41,558 bases of DNA from Bacteroidia bacterium (GTDB lineage Bacteria; Bacteroidota; Bacteroidia; Bacteroidales; Prolixibacteraceae): positions 1-41,558 of the forward strand of contig JAPLDR010000065.1 in NCBI GenBank assembly GCA_026391655.1. Direction: 5' to 3'. Below the pieces are notes generated by a model, which worked only from the letters and a program-made list of their open reading frames with translations, made no database searches and was not told where the DNA came from. A program made the translations under genes and the position numbers. Of the stretch, positions 16,070 to 24,388 are shown one piece after another; the stretch's first letter is position 1, and each line of letters opens with the position of its first letter.

Positions 16070-19000
16070 ATGCGATTGATTCGGTTAACTCTTTTTATAC
16101 TTTTTATTCGTGCATTTACTGGTTTTGCACAGACCGAATCGTGCCGCAAATCGACGGAAGGGACCGACTTCTGGTTTGGTTTTATGGAGGGAAGAAACTA
16201 CAATTCGGGGCATTATGATGAGATCACATTAACTTCGAGCTATGCCTGTAACTACAAGTACTATATTGGAAAATCGACCACTCCTGTCAGCGGAACATTA
16301 TCGCCAAATACCCCCGTAAAAATTCAAATTGACTGGCATTTGATAGAGGCTACAGGATCAGAAACCACTCAGGATAGAGCTATACATCTGACTTCGGATA
16401 ACCCGCTGAATGTTTATGCGCTCAACTGGAGTCCGAATTCTTCAGAGGTTGCATTGATTTATCCGACGAAATCACTTGGAAATGAATATTATGCCATGTG
16501 TTACACCCCTCATATTAATGGAAACAACATCACTTCAGGAAACGGAAGAAACAGCGAGTTTATGATTGTTGCTTCCGAAAATCTAACGACTGTAACCATT
16601 ACTCCCAGCAAGGTGACTGATCAAAACAGACCAGCTAAAACTCTCTTTCAGATTACATTGAATCAAGGGGAAGTCTATCAGGTACAGTCGGATAATCTTC
16701 TTGTTCCAAAATGGCCGGGTCAGGGTGATCTGACAGGTAGTTACATCAAAAGTGATAAGCCCATAGCAGTGTATTCCGGCTCATTATCTACTACAATACC
16801 AGCCGATGCAACTGTTTCTGCATGGGATCATCTATACGAACAGATGCCACCGATGCAAACCTGGGGCAGGAAATTTATTACTGTTCCTTTAAAAACAAGA
16901 CATGAAGATACTTACCGGATTTTGGCGGCAGAAGATTATACAGTTGTACGTATAGGTAGTAAGACTCCGGTTACGTTGATGAAAGGAATATATTACGAAT
17001 TTAGTTTATTATATACAGAACCATCTCTTATTGAGAGTGATAAACCAATTTTACTGGCGCAATTCAGCAATTCAAACACTGTTGACGCAACTTTCACAGG
17101 TGGTGACGGCGATCCGTTTATGGTAATCGTCAGCCCTGTTAATCAGACACGCGAAAAGGTGGCTTTTGTGGCTTACGACTCACCACAGGTAAAAAGCAAA
17201 TTTTATATTAATGTGGTGGTTAAAGATGATGCTGTAGGGGCAATCAAGCTTGATAATGTGGTCGTTAGTTTTACAGCACTTAGTGGAAGCGGCTATTCGT
17301 ATGCGCAGGTTCCACTGGTAAAGGGAAATCATTACATTGAATCAACTGTAGCGGGCAAAGGTTTTATTGCTTATGTGTATGGTTTCGGAGGGGTTGAGGC
17401 CTATGGCTATGGTGTTGGTTATAACCTGGATATCGTGCTCGATCTGGGGAGTAATATCAATGCAAATGGAGAGAAGTTAGTGGTTCGGTGTGATGGTGAT
17501 CCTCCACTGACCCTTAACGCGGGAAATGCTTTTGATAATTATTTGTGGAACACCGGAGAAACCACTTCAACGATACAAGTTACAAATGCGGGATGGTACA
17601 AGGTAAAAGCCTCTATAACCGATGGTTGTTCGTTGCAGGATAGCGTTGAGCTACAGATAAGTAAGCCATCTGTATTTTTAGGCCGCGACACCACTATTTG
17701 TAATCCGGCAAATATTATTCTCGATGCAAGTGACCAGTTTGCCAATTACTTGTGGTCAACTACACAAACAAGTCAAAAAATCAGTATTTCTAATCCGGGG
17801 ACTTACACGGTTGATGCAACCAATAAATATGGATGCAAGGCCAAAGATGATATCAAAATTGATTTTACGGATAAACCAAAAATTAATCTATCGAGGATCG
17901 ATACCCTAATGTGCGGAAAGTATACGACTACAGTCGATATATCGGCAGATAAAACGGTGAACTGGTTACTGGGAAGCAGTAATCCAAAAGTTAATATCAG
18001 CAATCTTACAGCTACGGTTTTACCCGCAGACGAAGGTACATATCCTTTCATATTAACCGCTAAAGATGAATTTTCATGTGCTTCAACTGCAGCGTTTAAG
18101 CTTGGTTTTTACCATTCCCCCATCGTCAATCTGGGAAGCGACAGTACAATTTGTAACCCCGAAAATATTAAACTAAATGCAGGTGACGGATTTGCAGACT
18201 ATTTGTGGTCAACAACCGAAACCACTCCGGCTATTACAGTAAAAAAAGATGGATTATATAGCGTTAATATTATCGATAAAAGCGGATGCAAAACGTCTGA
18301 TGAGATGAAAGTCTCTTTTACGAACAGACCCAAAATCGATCTTTCGAAACTCGAAACATTGATCTGTGGGAAGTTTGCAACTACATTGAATGTTTCAGCA
18401 GATAAAAAAGTGAATTGGTTTGAAGACAGCGATCCCAAAGTGAAATTTAATGGTCTTTCGGCTACGGTTTTACCTGCTGACTTTGGAACTTACCCCGTCA
18501 CTTTAACAGCGAAAGATACATTTTCTTGTAAATCGGATACCACTTTTAAACTGGGGTTTTACAAAATCCCCAAAGTTGATTTTAACATTGAGGCTAAGAA
18601 ATGTTCAGGGTACAACCTGCTTGCAAGATATGTTGGTGATGCAGATACCATTGTCTCCAATTTTAAATGGGTTTTCAGAGGAGACGTGTTTGCCAATGAA
18701 ATTGGACTTAATTCTCTTATTGTGCCATTAGGTGTAAATCGTCCGCGGCGTGATCTTGAACTGACAGTTATGCAGGATGGTTGTTCCGATTCTATATCCC
18801 AAAATGTAGTAGTTACGCCCCTTCTCTTTCTGCCTAACGATGTTAAGCTTGGATGTGAGCCATTTAAGGCCGATTTTAGTGCGACAAATACAGAAGAAGT
18901 TGACTATTCCTGGGATTTTGGAGATGGATCAGCAATAGAAAATAGTGATAGTATTACCTCCCATACCTATCAAAAGGCTAATTTTTATGATGTGAAGCTT

Positions 19001-20650
19001 AAAGTTGTTACAAAAGATGGGTGTAGTAATGAAGTAAAAATTGACAGTCTGGTTCATGTAGCGCCAATCCCGACAGCAGGATTTACACCGCTTCCGGCGG
19101 AATGTCTCTTAAAAGGGAATCACGAAATCTCTTATATAGGAAGTGGTGATAAACTCGATACTTACAAATGGGATTTATCAAAGTTTGATAAGGAGGAAAT
19201 TATACAAAATCCGGATACAACTCAGGGACCGTTTATTTTTTATTTGAAAAATAAACCTCAGGCCAATATCAGACTAAGCGTGATCTCGAAATATGGATGT
19301 AAAAGTGATACGGCCAAAGTTTTGGTTAAGCGAATCCCCGACTTTTCAATTAGTGCTTCATCGTATGCCGGATGTACGCCTTTCGGACCACTTTTTACTG
19401 CGACAACGGGCGATCCTGTTGATCAGGTGAATTATAGCTGGAATTTTGGCGATAGTGCGACAGGACCGGGCAAACAGATTAAGCATGTTTACGGAGTTCC
19501 TGATCACAAGTATGACGTTGTACTTAGCGCATTATCAACAACAACAGGATGTGCCGACACAATAAGCAAAAAAGAGTATATGTGGACTTATCCGATCCCA
19601 ACTGCAGGTTTTACAGCACTTCCGGTCGAATGTCTCGATAAAGGGAATCATGAAATCTCCTATCTCGGAACCGGCGATAAATTGGATACCTATTTATGGG
19701 ATTTGTCAAAACTTGATAAGGAAGAGGTTATACAAAATCCCGATACAACCCAGGGGCCGCTTATTTTTAAATTGAAAAACAAACCACAGGCCAATATCGG
19801 ACTTAGGGTGATTTCGAAATATGGCTGTCGGAGTGATACAGCTTCGGTTTTAGTAAAACGAATTCCCGATTTTTCGGTCATTGCTTCATCGAATGCAGGA
19901 TGCACACCGTTCGATCCCTTATTTACAGGAAAGACCAGCGATCCTGTAGATCAGGTGAATTATAGCTGGGATTTTGGTGATGGAACGAAAGGATCGGGCG
20001 AAAAGGTAAAACATGTATACCCGGAACCTGATCATAAGTATAACATTATTTTGTATGCCTTATCTTCGACAACGGGATGTACCGACACTTTATTCAATAA
20101 GGAATTTGTGTTTGCCTACCCAAAACCGATAGCCGGGTTTAGTATGGATAATAAGGTGGTTTACAATGATAAGCCCATTGTAAATTTTTTGAATAAAAGT
20201 AGCGGGGAAAAAGAGTATTTATGGGATTTCGGTGACGGATTGACTTCCGAATTAAAAAGTCCCTCACACTATTACAAGGTTTTAGGATATCGTACAGTTT
20301 TATTGGAGGTTTTCAACGAATTTCAATGCTCTGATACCGTCTCTCATCAACTGCTTGTGGCAATGGATCGAATTTTCCCGCCTAATGCCTTTTCTCCCAA
20401 TGCGCCCAATGGAATAGACCGGGAATTTAGGCTTTCCTCCGTCGGTATTGCAACCGAGGGTTATCATCTGACAATTTTTAGTCGCTGGAACGATATCGTA
20501 TTCGAGACCAGGGACGCGATGAAAGGATGGAACGGTCAAATGCCAAATGGATTATTTGTTCCTGCAGGCACATACGTCTGGATCTTCAATTTTAGTGATT
20601 TTCTGGGTCGTCGGCACCGGCAAACGGGAACTGTTACTGTTGTTTATTGA
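16070..20650 (+). CDS. Giant secreted IgGFc-binding/PKD protein with T9SS type B sorting domain (array member 4)
   Basis: The largest member, 1,526 residues, paralogous to member 3. Signal peptide (LIRLTLFILFIRAFTGFAQ), IgGFc-binding-type domain at about 25-465 (DFWFGFMEGRNY, SLGNEYYAMCY, WDHLYEQMPP, GDGDPFMVIVSPVNQT), then Ig-like and PKD segments. Two internal tandem duplications explain its size: a 453-bp (151-residue) module beginning GRDTTICNP at 17681 and GSDSTICNP at 18134, and a 528-bp (176-residue) module beginning at 19070 and 19598. Four PKD cores carry WDFGDG or close variants. The C-terminus is a full T9SS type B domain (NAFSPNAPNGIDREF, FSRWNDIVFE, GWNGQMPNG, TGTVTVVY). It is expected to need a PorP/SprF partner, which is encoded convergently 250 bp downstream. 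Confidence 0.88.
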   Translation: MRLIRLTLFILFIRAFTGFAQTESCRKSTEGTDFWFGFMEGRNYNSGHYDEITLTSSYACNYKYYIGKSTTPVSGTLSPNTPVKIQIDWHLIEATGSETTQDRAIHLTSDNPLNVYALNWSPNSSEVALIYPTKSLGNEYYAMCYTPHINGNNITSGNGRNSEFMIVASENLTTVTITPSKVTDQNRPAKTLFQITLNQGEVYQVQSDNLLVPKWPGQGDLTGSYIKSDKPIAVYSGSLSTTIPADATVSAWDHLYEQMPPMQTWGRKFITVPLKTRHEDTYRILAAEDYTVVRIGSKTPVTLMKGIYYEFSLLYTEPSLIESDKPILLAQFSNSNTVDATFTGGDGDPFMVIVSPVNQTREKVAFVAYDSPQVKSKFYINVVVKDDAVGAIKLDNVVVSFTALSGSGYSYAQVPLVKGNHYIESTVAGKGFIAYVYGFGGVEAYGYGVGYNLDIVLDLGSNINANGEKLVVRCDGDPPLTLNAGNAFDNYLWNTGETTSTIQVTNAGWYKVKASITDGCSLQDSVELQISKPSVFLGRDTTICNPANIILDASDQFANYLWSTTQTSQKISISNPGTYTVDATNKYGCKAKDDIKIDFTDKPKINLSRIDTLMCGKYTTTVDISADKTVNWLLGSSNPKVNISNLTATVLPADEGTYPFILTAKDEFSCASTAAFKLGFYHSPIVNLGSDSTICNPENIKLNAGDGFADYLWSTTETTPAITVKKDGLYSVNIIDKSGCKTSDEMKVSFTNRPKIDLSKLETLICGKFATTLNVSADKKVNWFEDSDPKVKFNGLSATVLPADFGTYPVTLTAKDTFSCKSDTTFKLGFYKIPKVDFNIEAKKCSGYNLLARYVGDADTIVSNFKWVFRGDVFANEIGLNSLIVPLGVNRPRRDLELTVMQDGCSDSISQNVVVTPLLFLPNDVKLGCEPFKADFSATNTEEVDYSWDFGDGSAIENSDSITSHTYQKANFYDVKLKVVTKDGCSNEVKIDSLVHVAPIPTAGFTPLPAECLLKGNHEISYIGSGDKLDTYKWDLSKFDKEEIIQNPDTTQGPFIFYLKNKPQANIRLSVISKYGCKSDTAKVLVKRIPDFSISASSYAGCTPFGPLFTATTGDPVDQVNYSWNFGDSATGPGKQIKHVYGVPDHKYDVVLSALSTTTGCADTISKKEYMWTYPIPTAGFTALPVECLDKGNHEISYLGTGDKLDTYLWDLSKLDKEEVIQNPDTTQGPLIFKLKNKPQANIGLRVISKYGCRSDTASVLVKRIPDFSVIASSNAGCTPFDPLFTGKTSDPVDQVNYSWDFGDGTKGSGEKVKHVYPEPDHKYNIILYALSSTTGCTDTLFNKEFVFAYPKPIAGFSMDNKVVYNDKPIVNFLNKSSGEKEYLWDFGDGLTSELKSPSHYYKVLGYRTVLLEVFNEFQCSDTVSHQLLVAMDRIFPPNAFSPNAPNGIDREFRLSSVGIATEGYHLTIFSRWNDIVFETRDAMKGWNGQMPNGLFVPAGTYVWIFNFSDFLGRRHRQTGTVTVVY
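17681..18586 (+). repeat. Intragenic tandem duplication, 453-bp period
   Basis: Two in-frame copies of a 151-codon module within array member 4 (first copy 17681-18133, second from 18134 to roughly 18586). Both run from a G-x-DxTICNP motif through NYLWST or DYLWST and end in LGFY. Member 3 has a single equivalent. Copies differ at many positions, so the duplication is not very recent. Confidence 0.8.
19070..20125 (+). repeat. Intragenic tandem duplication, 528-bp period
   Basis: Two in-frame 176-codon copies (19070-19597 and 19598-20125) in array member 4. Each starts PTAGFT, contains KGNHEISY, IQNPDTTQGP, SKYGC, KRIPDFS and one WDFGDG-like PKD core. Member 3 has one copy. Long nearly identical stretches (IIQNPDTTQGP and its codons) suggest gene conversion or a fairly recent event. 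Confidence 0.85.
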
Positions 20651-20721
20651 AAAATTCGACAATTGAAATCGGTTTTCCCTTGTGCCGAATCATTCCAACG
20701 ATGATTATTCTTATCATTTGA
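20651..20721. repeat. Shortened intergenic repeat, copy D
   Basis: Only the two outer parts of the element are present: ATTCGACAATTGA after the stop codon, and GTGCCGAATCATTC at the far end. All the central stems (GCCCTGAAGGGGC, AACCCCGGGT and so on) are absent. It therefore looks like either a deletion product or an unfilled version of the site. Confidence 0.6.
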
Positions 20722-20757
20722 AAATAGTGTCTGTTCAGGTAAAATAAAAAAAACAAA

Positions 20758-20851
20758 TGCCACAAAGACTCAAAGACACCAGGCTACACAAAGCACTGAA
20801 TATGTTTAGTTTACTCTTTGTGAACCTTTGAGACTTCGTGCCTTTGTGGCA
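20758..20851. repeat. 94-bp imperfect inverted repeat, copy 1
   Basis: Begins TGCCACAAAG and ends CTTTGTGGCA, with further complementary stretches inside (CAAAGACACC; CTTTGAGAC). The centre is CACAAAGCACTGAATAT. A second 94-bp element lies at 36633-36726. It fills the convergent gap between array member 4 and porP/sprF and could act as a bidirectional terminator. Confidence 0.8.
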
Positions 20852-20902
20852 AAAAGAAGACTTTATAAATCTTAATCAGCAAGTTACAAGACGTGTGACA
20901 AA

Positions 20903-21970
20903 TTACATCTGAGGGATGACCATTTCATTATTAAAAATACTACGGTGATATTCGCCAAAGAAGAAGACCAATGAGATCTCATGCGAGCCAAAGCTGTATG
21001 CTGCAACATTCGATAATGAAAAATCAAAACTGTATCCAAACTGAAACTTCTCCTTCTGAATTCCGATCATGGCAATCACAGCATCTGGTCTGACTGATAG
21101 ATTATTACGATACCACACCCCAAAGGTTAGCAAACTCTCTTTCATGTACATCCCCGCATTAATCTGTCTGAATCCGCCTTGCTGCTGGTAAACCAGGTTA
21201 GGCGATAACGTGAACTCTCTGGAAAACAACATACGATGAAACTTTTGTCCTTTAGCTCCGGCATGAAGTGTCAGTTTAAGCGGAAGCCTTCCTACCTGAT
21301 CACCTTCAATAATCGATTGATCGGGTTGGGTGAGATGGTGGAGTGCTGCACCAAAATAGACATCGTCCATCTGACCTGCCACCCCGAATGAGAAATCTGG
21401 AAAGATTTTCTGTCCGTCTTCAAAAGGGAGCGGATAGGTTCCTGTTATCGTCCCTGTTCCCTGGTCAATCATTCCGGGAAATATTAATCCGGAAGTATTG
21501 AATTGCTTATAAATAAACCCGGCTTCAAGTGCCATGGTAAAGAAAAGCCGGTCGCTGGCTTTGATGTGATAAGAATATAGAAAAGAGGTGTTAATGCTAT
21601 TAACTACACCGTTTAATTCTCTGTCGTACATTACTTTAATGCCAATACCGCTACGGATGCTACTTACAAATCTATCATAGGTAAAATTGTAAGTCACATA
21701 AGTGTTACCCTGTTTGGGCCACTGATTTCGGTAATTTGCTACCACTCTCTGGTAAGCGCTTGTCCCCGTAAAGGCTGGATTTAAATAGAGTGGATTGGCA
21801 TAAAACTGCGAAAATTCAGGATCTTGTCCTTTCAACTGTAGGGAAGTAGTCATCAGGAGTATAAAAGCAAAACACACAATACTTTTTAATCCGGAATCCT
21901 GCGGTAGACCGATCTGATTTTGTCTCAAAAAAATCGTTGTAGTTGCTTTGCTTTCTCTTTTCACCTGCAA
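20903..21970 (-). CDS. PorP/SprF family type IX secretion outer-membrane protein
   Basis: A 355-residue outer-membrane beta-barrel protein. PorP/SprF proteins help export or anchor T9SS cargo, especially cargo with type B C-terminal domains. The family start QDPEFSQFYANPLYLNPAFTG follows the hydrophobic segment SIVCFAFILLMTTSLQLKG, and the later segments RVVANYRNQWP, TYNFTYDRFV, GIGIKVMYDRE and FQFGYSFDFSLS are typical. The signal segment is preceded by about 27 residues; the start is TTG, or the GTG two codons later, and the true start may lie elsewhere. The gene faces the giant adhesin array, so it may serve those four proteins (inferred from position). Confidence 0.9.
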   Translation of the reverse strand: MQVKRESKATTTIFLRQNQIGLPQDSGLKSIVCFAFILLMTTSLQLKGQDPEFSQFYANPLYLNPAFTGTSAYQRVVANYRNQWPKQGNTYVTYNFTYDRFVSSIRSGIGIKVMYDRELNGVVNSINTSFLYSYHIKASDRLFFTMALEAGFIYKQFNTSGLIFPGMIDQGTGTITGTYPLPFEDGQKIFPDFSFGVAGQMDDVYFGAALHHLTQPDQSIIEGDQVGRLPLKLTLHAGAKGQKFHRMLFSREFTLSPNLVYQQQGGFRQINAGMYMKESLLTFGVWYRNNLSVRPDAVIAMIGIQKEKFQFGYSFDFSLSNVAAYSFGSHEISLVFFFGEYHRSIFNNEMVIPQM

Positions 21971-22042
21971 ATTTTGGGTTCGTAAAGTTCGTTTTATAAA
22001 AGGTTTTTAAACTTCCGGATATTGAGCATCAATTGGCAATGA

Positions 22043-22579
22043 TTAATCATTAAATTCCTGTTTTTCTGGAATATCACGGATAATTGCCAAAAGCCCATTT
22101 AGCAAATATGCCTTTTGTTCACTCGTATTTTTAAGCGCTTCACTTACTTTAATTACTTCTGCATCAATTATTTCATCTTCAACTCTGCCACACATATTTT
22201 CGATGACCGTAAAGGCTTCAAAAGCAATCAGAAACTCTTTGTTGATAACCAGATCGATAAAAAACGGAAGATACTCTTTGTAATTGAGGCCGTTTTGCCA
22301 GCAGCAAGCTACAAGATCCTTATGTTCGCTGGTATACTTTTCGTTTCCAATGGCAGCAATAAAAGAAGGTACACTTTCTTGATTCTTCAGTTCGGATAAC
22401 AGGTTCAATACACTTTTTTTTATTTCTGGAAACTCTGTATCATGCAGTAAATCAATAAGTCCATCCAAAATTAAACGATTCCCTGATTCTCTAACCTTGT
22501 GAAGTGTTTCTAACACAAATTCGGAATTTGTTGATTTTAGGTTAGAAAGAATTTCCTTCGATTTTATGTCAATAATCAT
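22043..22579 (-). CDS. HEAT-repeat-like protein
   Basis: A 178-residue, all-helical, acidic cytoplasmic protein without a signal peptide. Helical pairs such as ILDGLIDLLHDTEFPEIKKSVLNLLSELKNQESVPSFIAAI fit HEAT/ARM repeats, probably two to four of them. Proteins of this kind are conserved in Bacteroidales but have no assigned function; a scaffold or binding role is the usual guess. It is transcribed alone from the promoter at 22604-22611. Confidence 0.6.
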   Translation of the reverse strand: MIIDIKSKEILSNLKSTNSEFVLETLHKVRESGNRLILDGLIDLLHDTEFPEIKKSVLNLLSELKNQESVPSFIAAIGNEKYTSEHKDLVACCWQNGLNYKEYLPFFIDLVINKEFLIAFEAFTVIENMCGRVEDEIIDAEVIKVSEALKNTSEQKAYLLNGLLAIIRDIPEKQEFND

Positions 22580-22603
22580 GCGAGTTTAAGTGTTTAATTC
22601 TGA

Positions 22604-22611
22604 CAAAGATA
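22604..22611 (-). promoter_or_regulatory. Promoter -7 box of the HEAT-repeat gene
   Basis: TATCTTTG on the minus strand is an exact TAnnTTTG match 25 bp upstream of the ATG at 22579. Confidence 0.5.
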
Positions 22612-22733
22612 AAATTTTTTTACTGAAATGATTAGGTAAAAACTGCGCAAAAAATTAGTGGGAATGCGGTGAACCTGCGTTCTGATCCTGGTTATTGATT
22701 GTCGGAATTAACGTGGACAAGTTAAAAATAGAA

Positions 22734-22741
22734 TACTTTTG
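22734..22741 (+). promoter_or_regulatory. Promoter -7 box of the MATE gene
   Basis: TACTTTTG matches TAnnTTTG. It lies downstream of the longest possible start (TTG, 22695) and 23 bp upstream of the ATG at 22764, so it decides the start in favour of 22764. Confidence 0.5.
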
Positions 22742-22763
22742 TGCATATAAAAAAATTGGATGG

Positions 22764-24131
22764 ATGGATAAGGGAAGATCGATAGAATTAGGTGAGAAAA
22801 ACATAACAGGATTAATCTGGAAATTTTTCTGGCCTGCCTTTATTGGAGTATCGGTCAATGCTTTATATAATATTGTCGACCGGATTTTTATTGGAAGGGG
22901 TGTGGGGGCACTCGCGCTTTCGGGTCTCTCTGTCGTTTTCCCCATTATGATTTTGGTTGCTGCATTTGGAATGTTAATTGGTATAGGAGCAGGGGTAAGA
23001 ATCTCCATCAATATGGGGAAGAAAGAATTTAACGTTGCTGAACGTGTACTGGGAAATGGTTTTGTTTTAATGATCATCGTGGGTATTTTCGTGACGGTGA
23101 TTGGTTTTATCGTGAAAACCCCAATGCTTCGCTCTTTCGGAGCTAACGATCAAACAATCGGCTATGCACAGGATTATTTGAATATCATTCTTTTAGGGTC
23201 AGTATTTCAGGTTGTTGGATTCTCGATGAACAACATTATCCGTTCGGAAGGGAGTCCGCGAAACGCCATGTTCTCAATGATTGTTTGTGCCGGTGTCAAT
23301 GTTGTGCTTAATCCAATTTTTATTTTCGGTTTAGGGATGGGTGTAAAGGGTTCTGCACTTGCTACGGTAATTTCTCAGTTTATACTCATGTTTTGGGTGA
23401 TTTCCCATTTTCTGAGCAAACGGTCCGTTCTTCGGCTTAGATTAGAAAATATGAAGCTCGACTGGTCAATTATCTGGCAGATCGTAACTATTGGGATGGC
23501 ACCGTTTGCAATGCAGATCGCCGGTAGCCTGGTGCAGGCAACCTACAACACGCAGCTGATCAGATATGGCGAGGATGTGGCAGTCGGAGCGATGGGAATC
23601 GTTAACTCTGTAGTCATTTTAATTGTCATGGCAATCGTCTCAATAAACATGGCTATACAACCGATTATCGGATATAACTTTGGTGCCGGAAACTACGGAA
23701 GGGTTCGACAGGCCTGGAACATCGGGATTAAAGCAGGTACGATAATCGCTATCATCGCGTTTATCCTTGTCGAACTGTTTCCGGGATCGATTATCCACCT
23801 TTTTAATCACGATGACCCTCAGTTGTATGCAATCGGAGTCAAGGGCATCCGCATTTTTGTTTTGATGCTTCCGTTAGTTGGCTTTCAGGTAATTTGTTCC
23901 AATTATTTTCAAAGTATCGGTAACGCCAAAATTTCCCTTTTCCTGACCCTTTTGCGACAAGTTATTGTTTTGCTTCCTTTACTAACAATTCTTCCAATGT
24001 ATTGGGGAATAACAGGCATCTGGATGGCAAGTCCAATTTCTGATTTTATCGCTACATGCGTGGTTTTCATCTTCTTCCGGATTGAACGAATGAAACTTCA
24101 CCAACTGGAGATGGATTTCAGGTTGCAATGA
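22764..24131 (+). CDS. MATE family multidrug/cation antiporter
   Basis: A 455-residue inner-membrane protein with about 12 hydrophobic segments in two similar halves. It belongs to the MATE family of Na+- or H+-driven exporters. It opens with MDKGRSIELGEKNITGLIWK, then FFWPAFIGVSVNALYNIVDRIFIGRGVGALALSGLSV, the classical first MATE segment. Characteristic later pieces are GIGAGVRISINMGKK, IIRSEGSPRNAMFSMI, LNPIFIFGLGMGVKGSALATVISQ and QPIIGYNFGAGNYGRVRQAW. Substrate cannot be read from sequence. A longer frame from TTG at 22695 exists, but the promoter box at 22734 and the ATG support this start. Confidence 0.9.
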   Translation: MDKGRSIELGEKNITGLIWKFFWPAFIGVSVNALYNIVDRIFIGRGVGALALSGLSVVFPIMILVAAFGMLIGIGAGVRISINMGKKEFNVAERVLGNGFVLMIIVGIFVTVIGFIVKTPMLRSFGANDQTIGYAQDYLNIILLGSVFQVVGFSMNNIIRSEGSPRNAMFSMIVCAGVNVVLNPIFIFGLGMGVKGSALATVISQFILMFWVISHFLSKRSVLRLRLENMKLDWSIIWQIVTIGMAPFAMQIAGSLVQATYNTQLIRYGEDVAVGAMGIVNSVVILIVMAIVSINMAIQPIIGYNFGAGNYGRVRQAWNIGIKAGTIIAIIAFILVELFPGSIIHLFNHDDPQLYAIGVKGIRIFVLMLPLVGFQVICSNYFQSIGNAKISLFLTLLRQVIVLLPLLTILPMYWGITGIWMASPISDFIATCVVFIFFRIERMKLHQLEMDFRLQ

Positions 24132-24253
24132 CAAGACTCAATAATTTGACAATTAGAAGAAGAGAAGTTATGAAAAAGAGAAGGTGAGAAATTGAGAAAA
24201 CAGGATAAAACAGGTTTAATTAAACGAATAATCATTATTGCAATCAAAATTTA

Positions 24254-24261
24254 TATTTTTG
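24254..24261 (+). promoter_or_regulatory. Promoter -7 box before the permease leader
   Basis: TATTTTTG matches TAnnTTTG, 46 bp before the small leader frame at 24308 and 123 bp before the permease ATG. Confidence 0.4.
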
Positions 24262-24307
24262 CCATTCAGGTATCCTTTTTATAAATCACCCTAAAGCACA
24301 TTAATTA

Positions 24308-24388
24308 ATGGAAAACTTTGACCAATGGAATGATCATCCTAAGGCTTTTATCCGGCTTTTCCAATTTAATGCCACACTAAAACGATGA
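24308..24388 (+). CDS. Possible 26-residue leader peptide coupled to the permease
   Basis: An ATG-started frame (MENFDQWNDHPKAFIRLFQF and six more residues) whose TGA overlaps the permease ATG as ATGA. It begins shortly after a promoter box. The coupling and an ordinary amino-acid composition suggest it is translated; it could be a small protein or a leader controlling the transporter. No family is recognised and chance is not excluded. Confidence 0.35.
   Translation: MENFDQWNDHPKAFIRLFQFNATLKR

Noticed and set aside
22695-22763. Longer N-terminus for the MATE protein from a TTG codon
   Set aside because: A TAnnTTTG promoter box at 22734 lies inside this stretch, and the MATE family sequence begins at the ATG at 22764.
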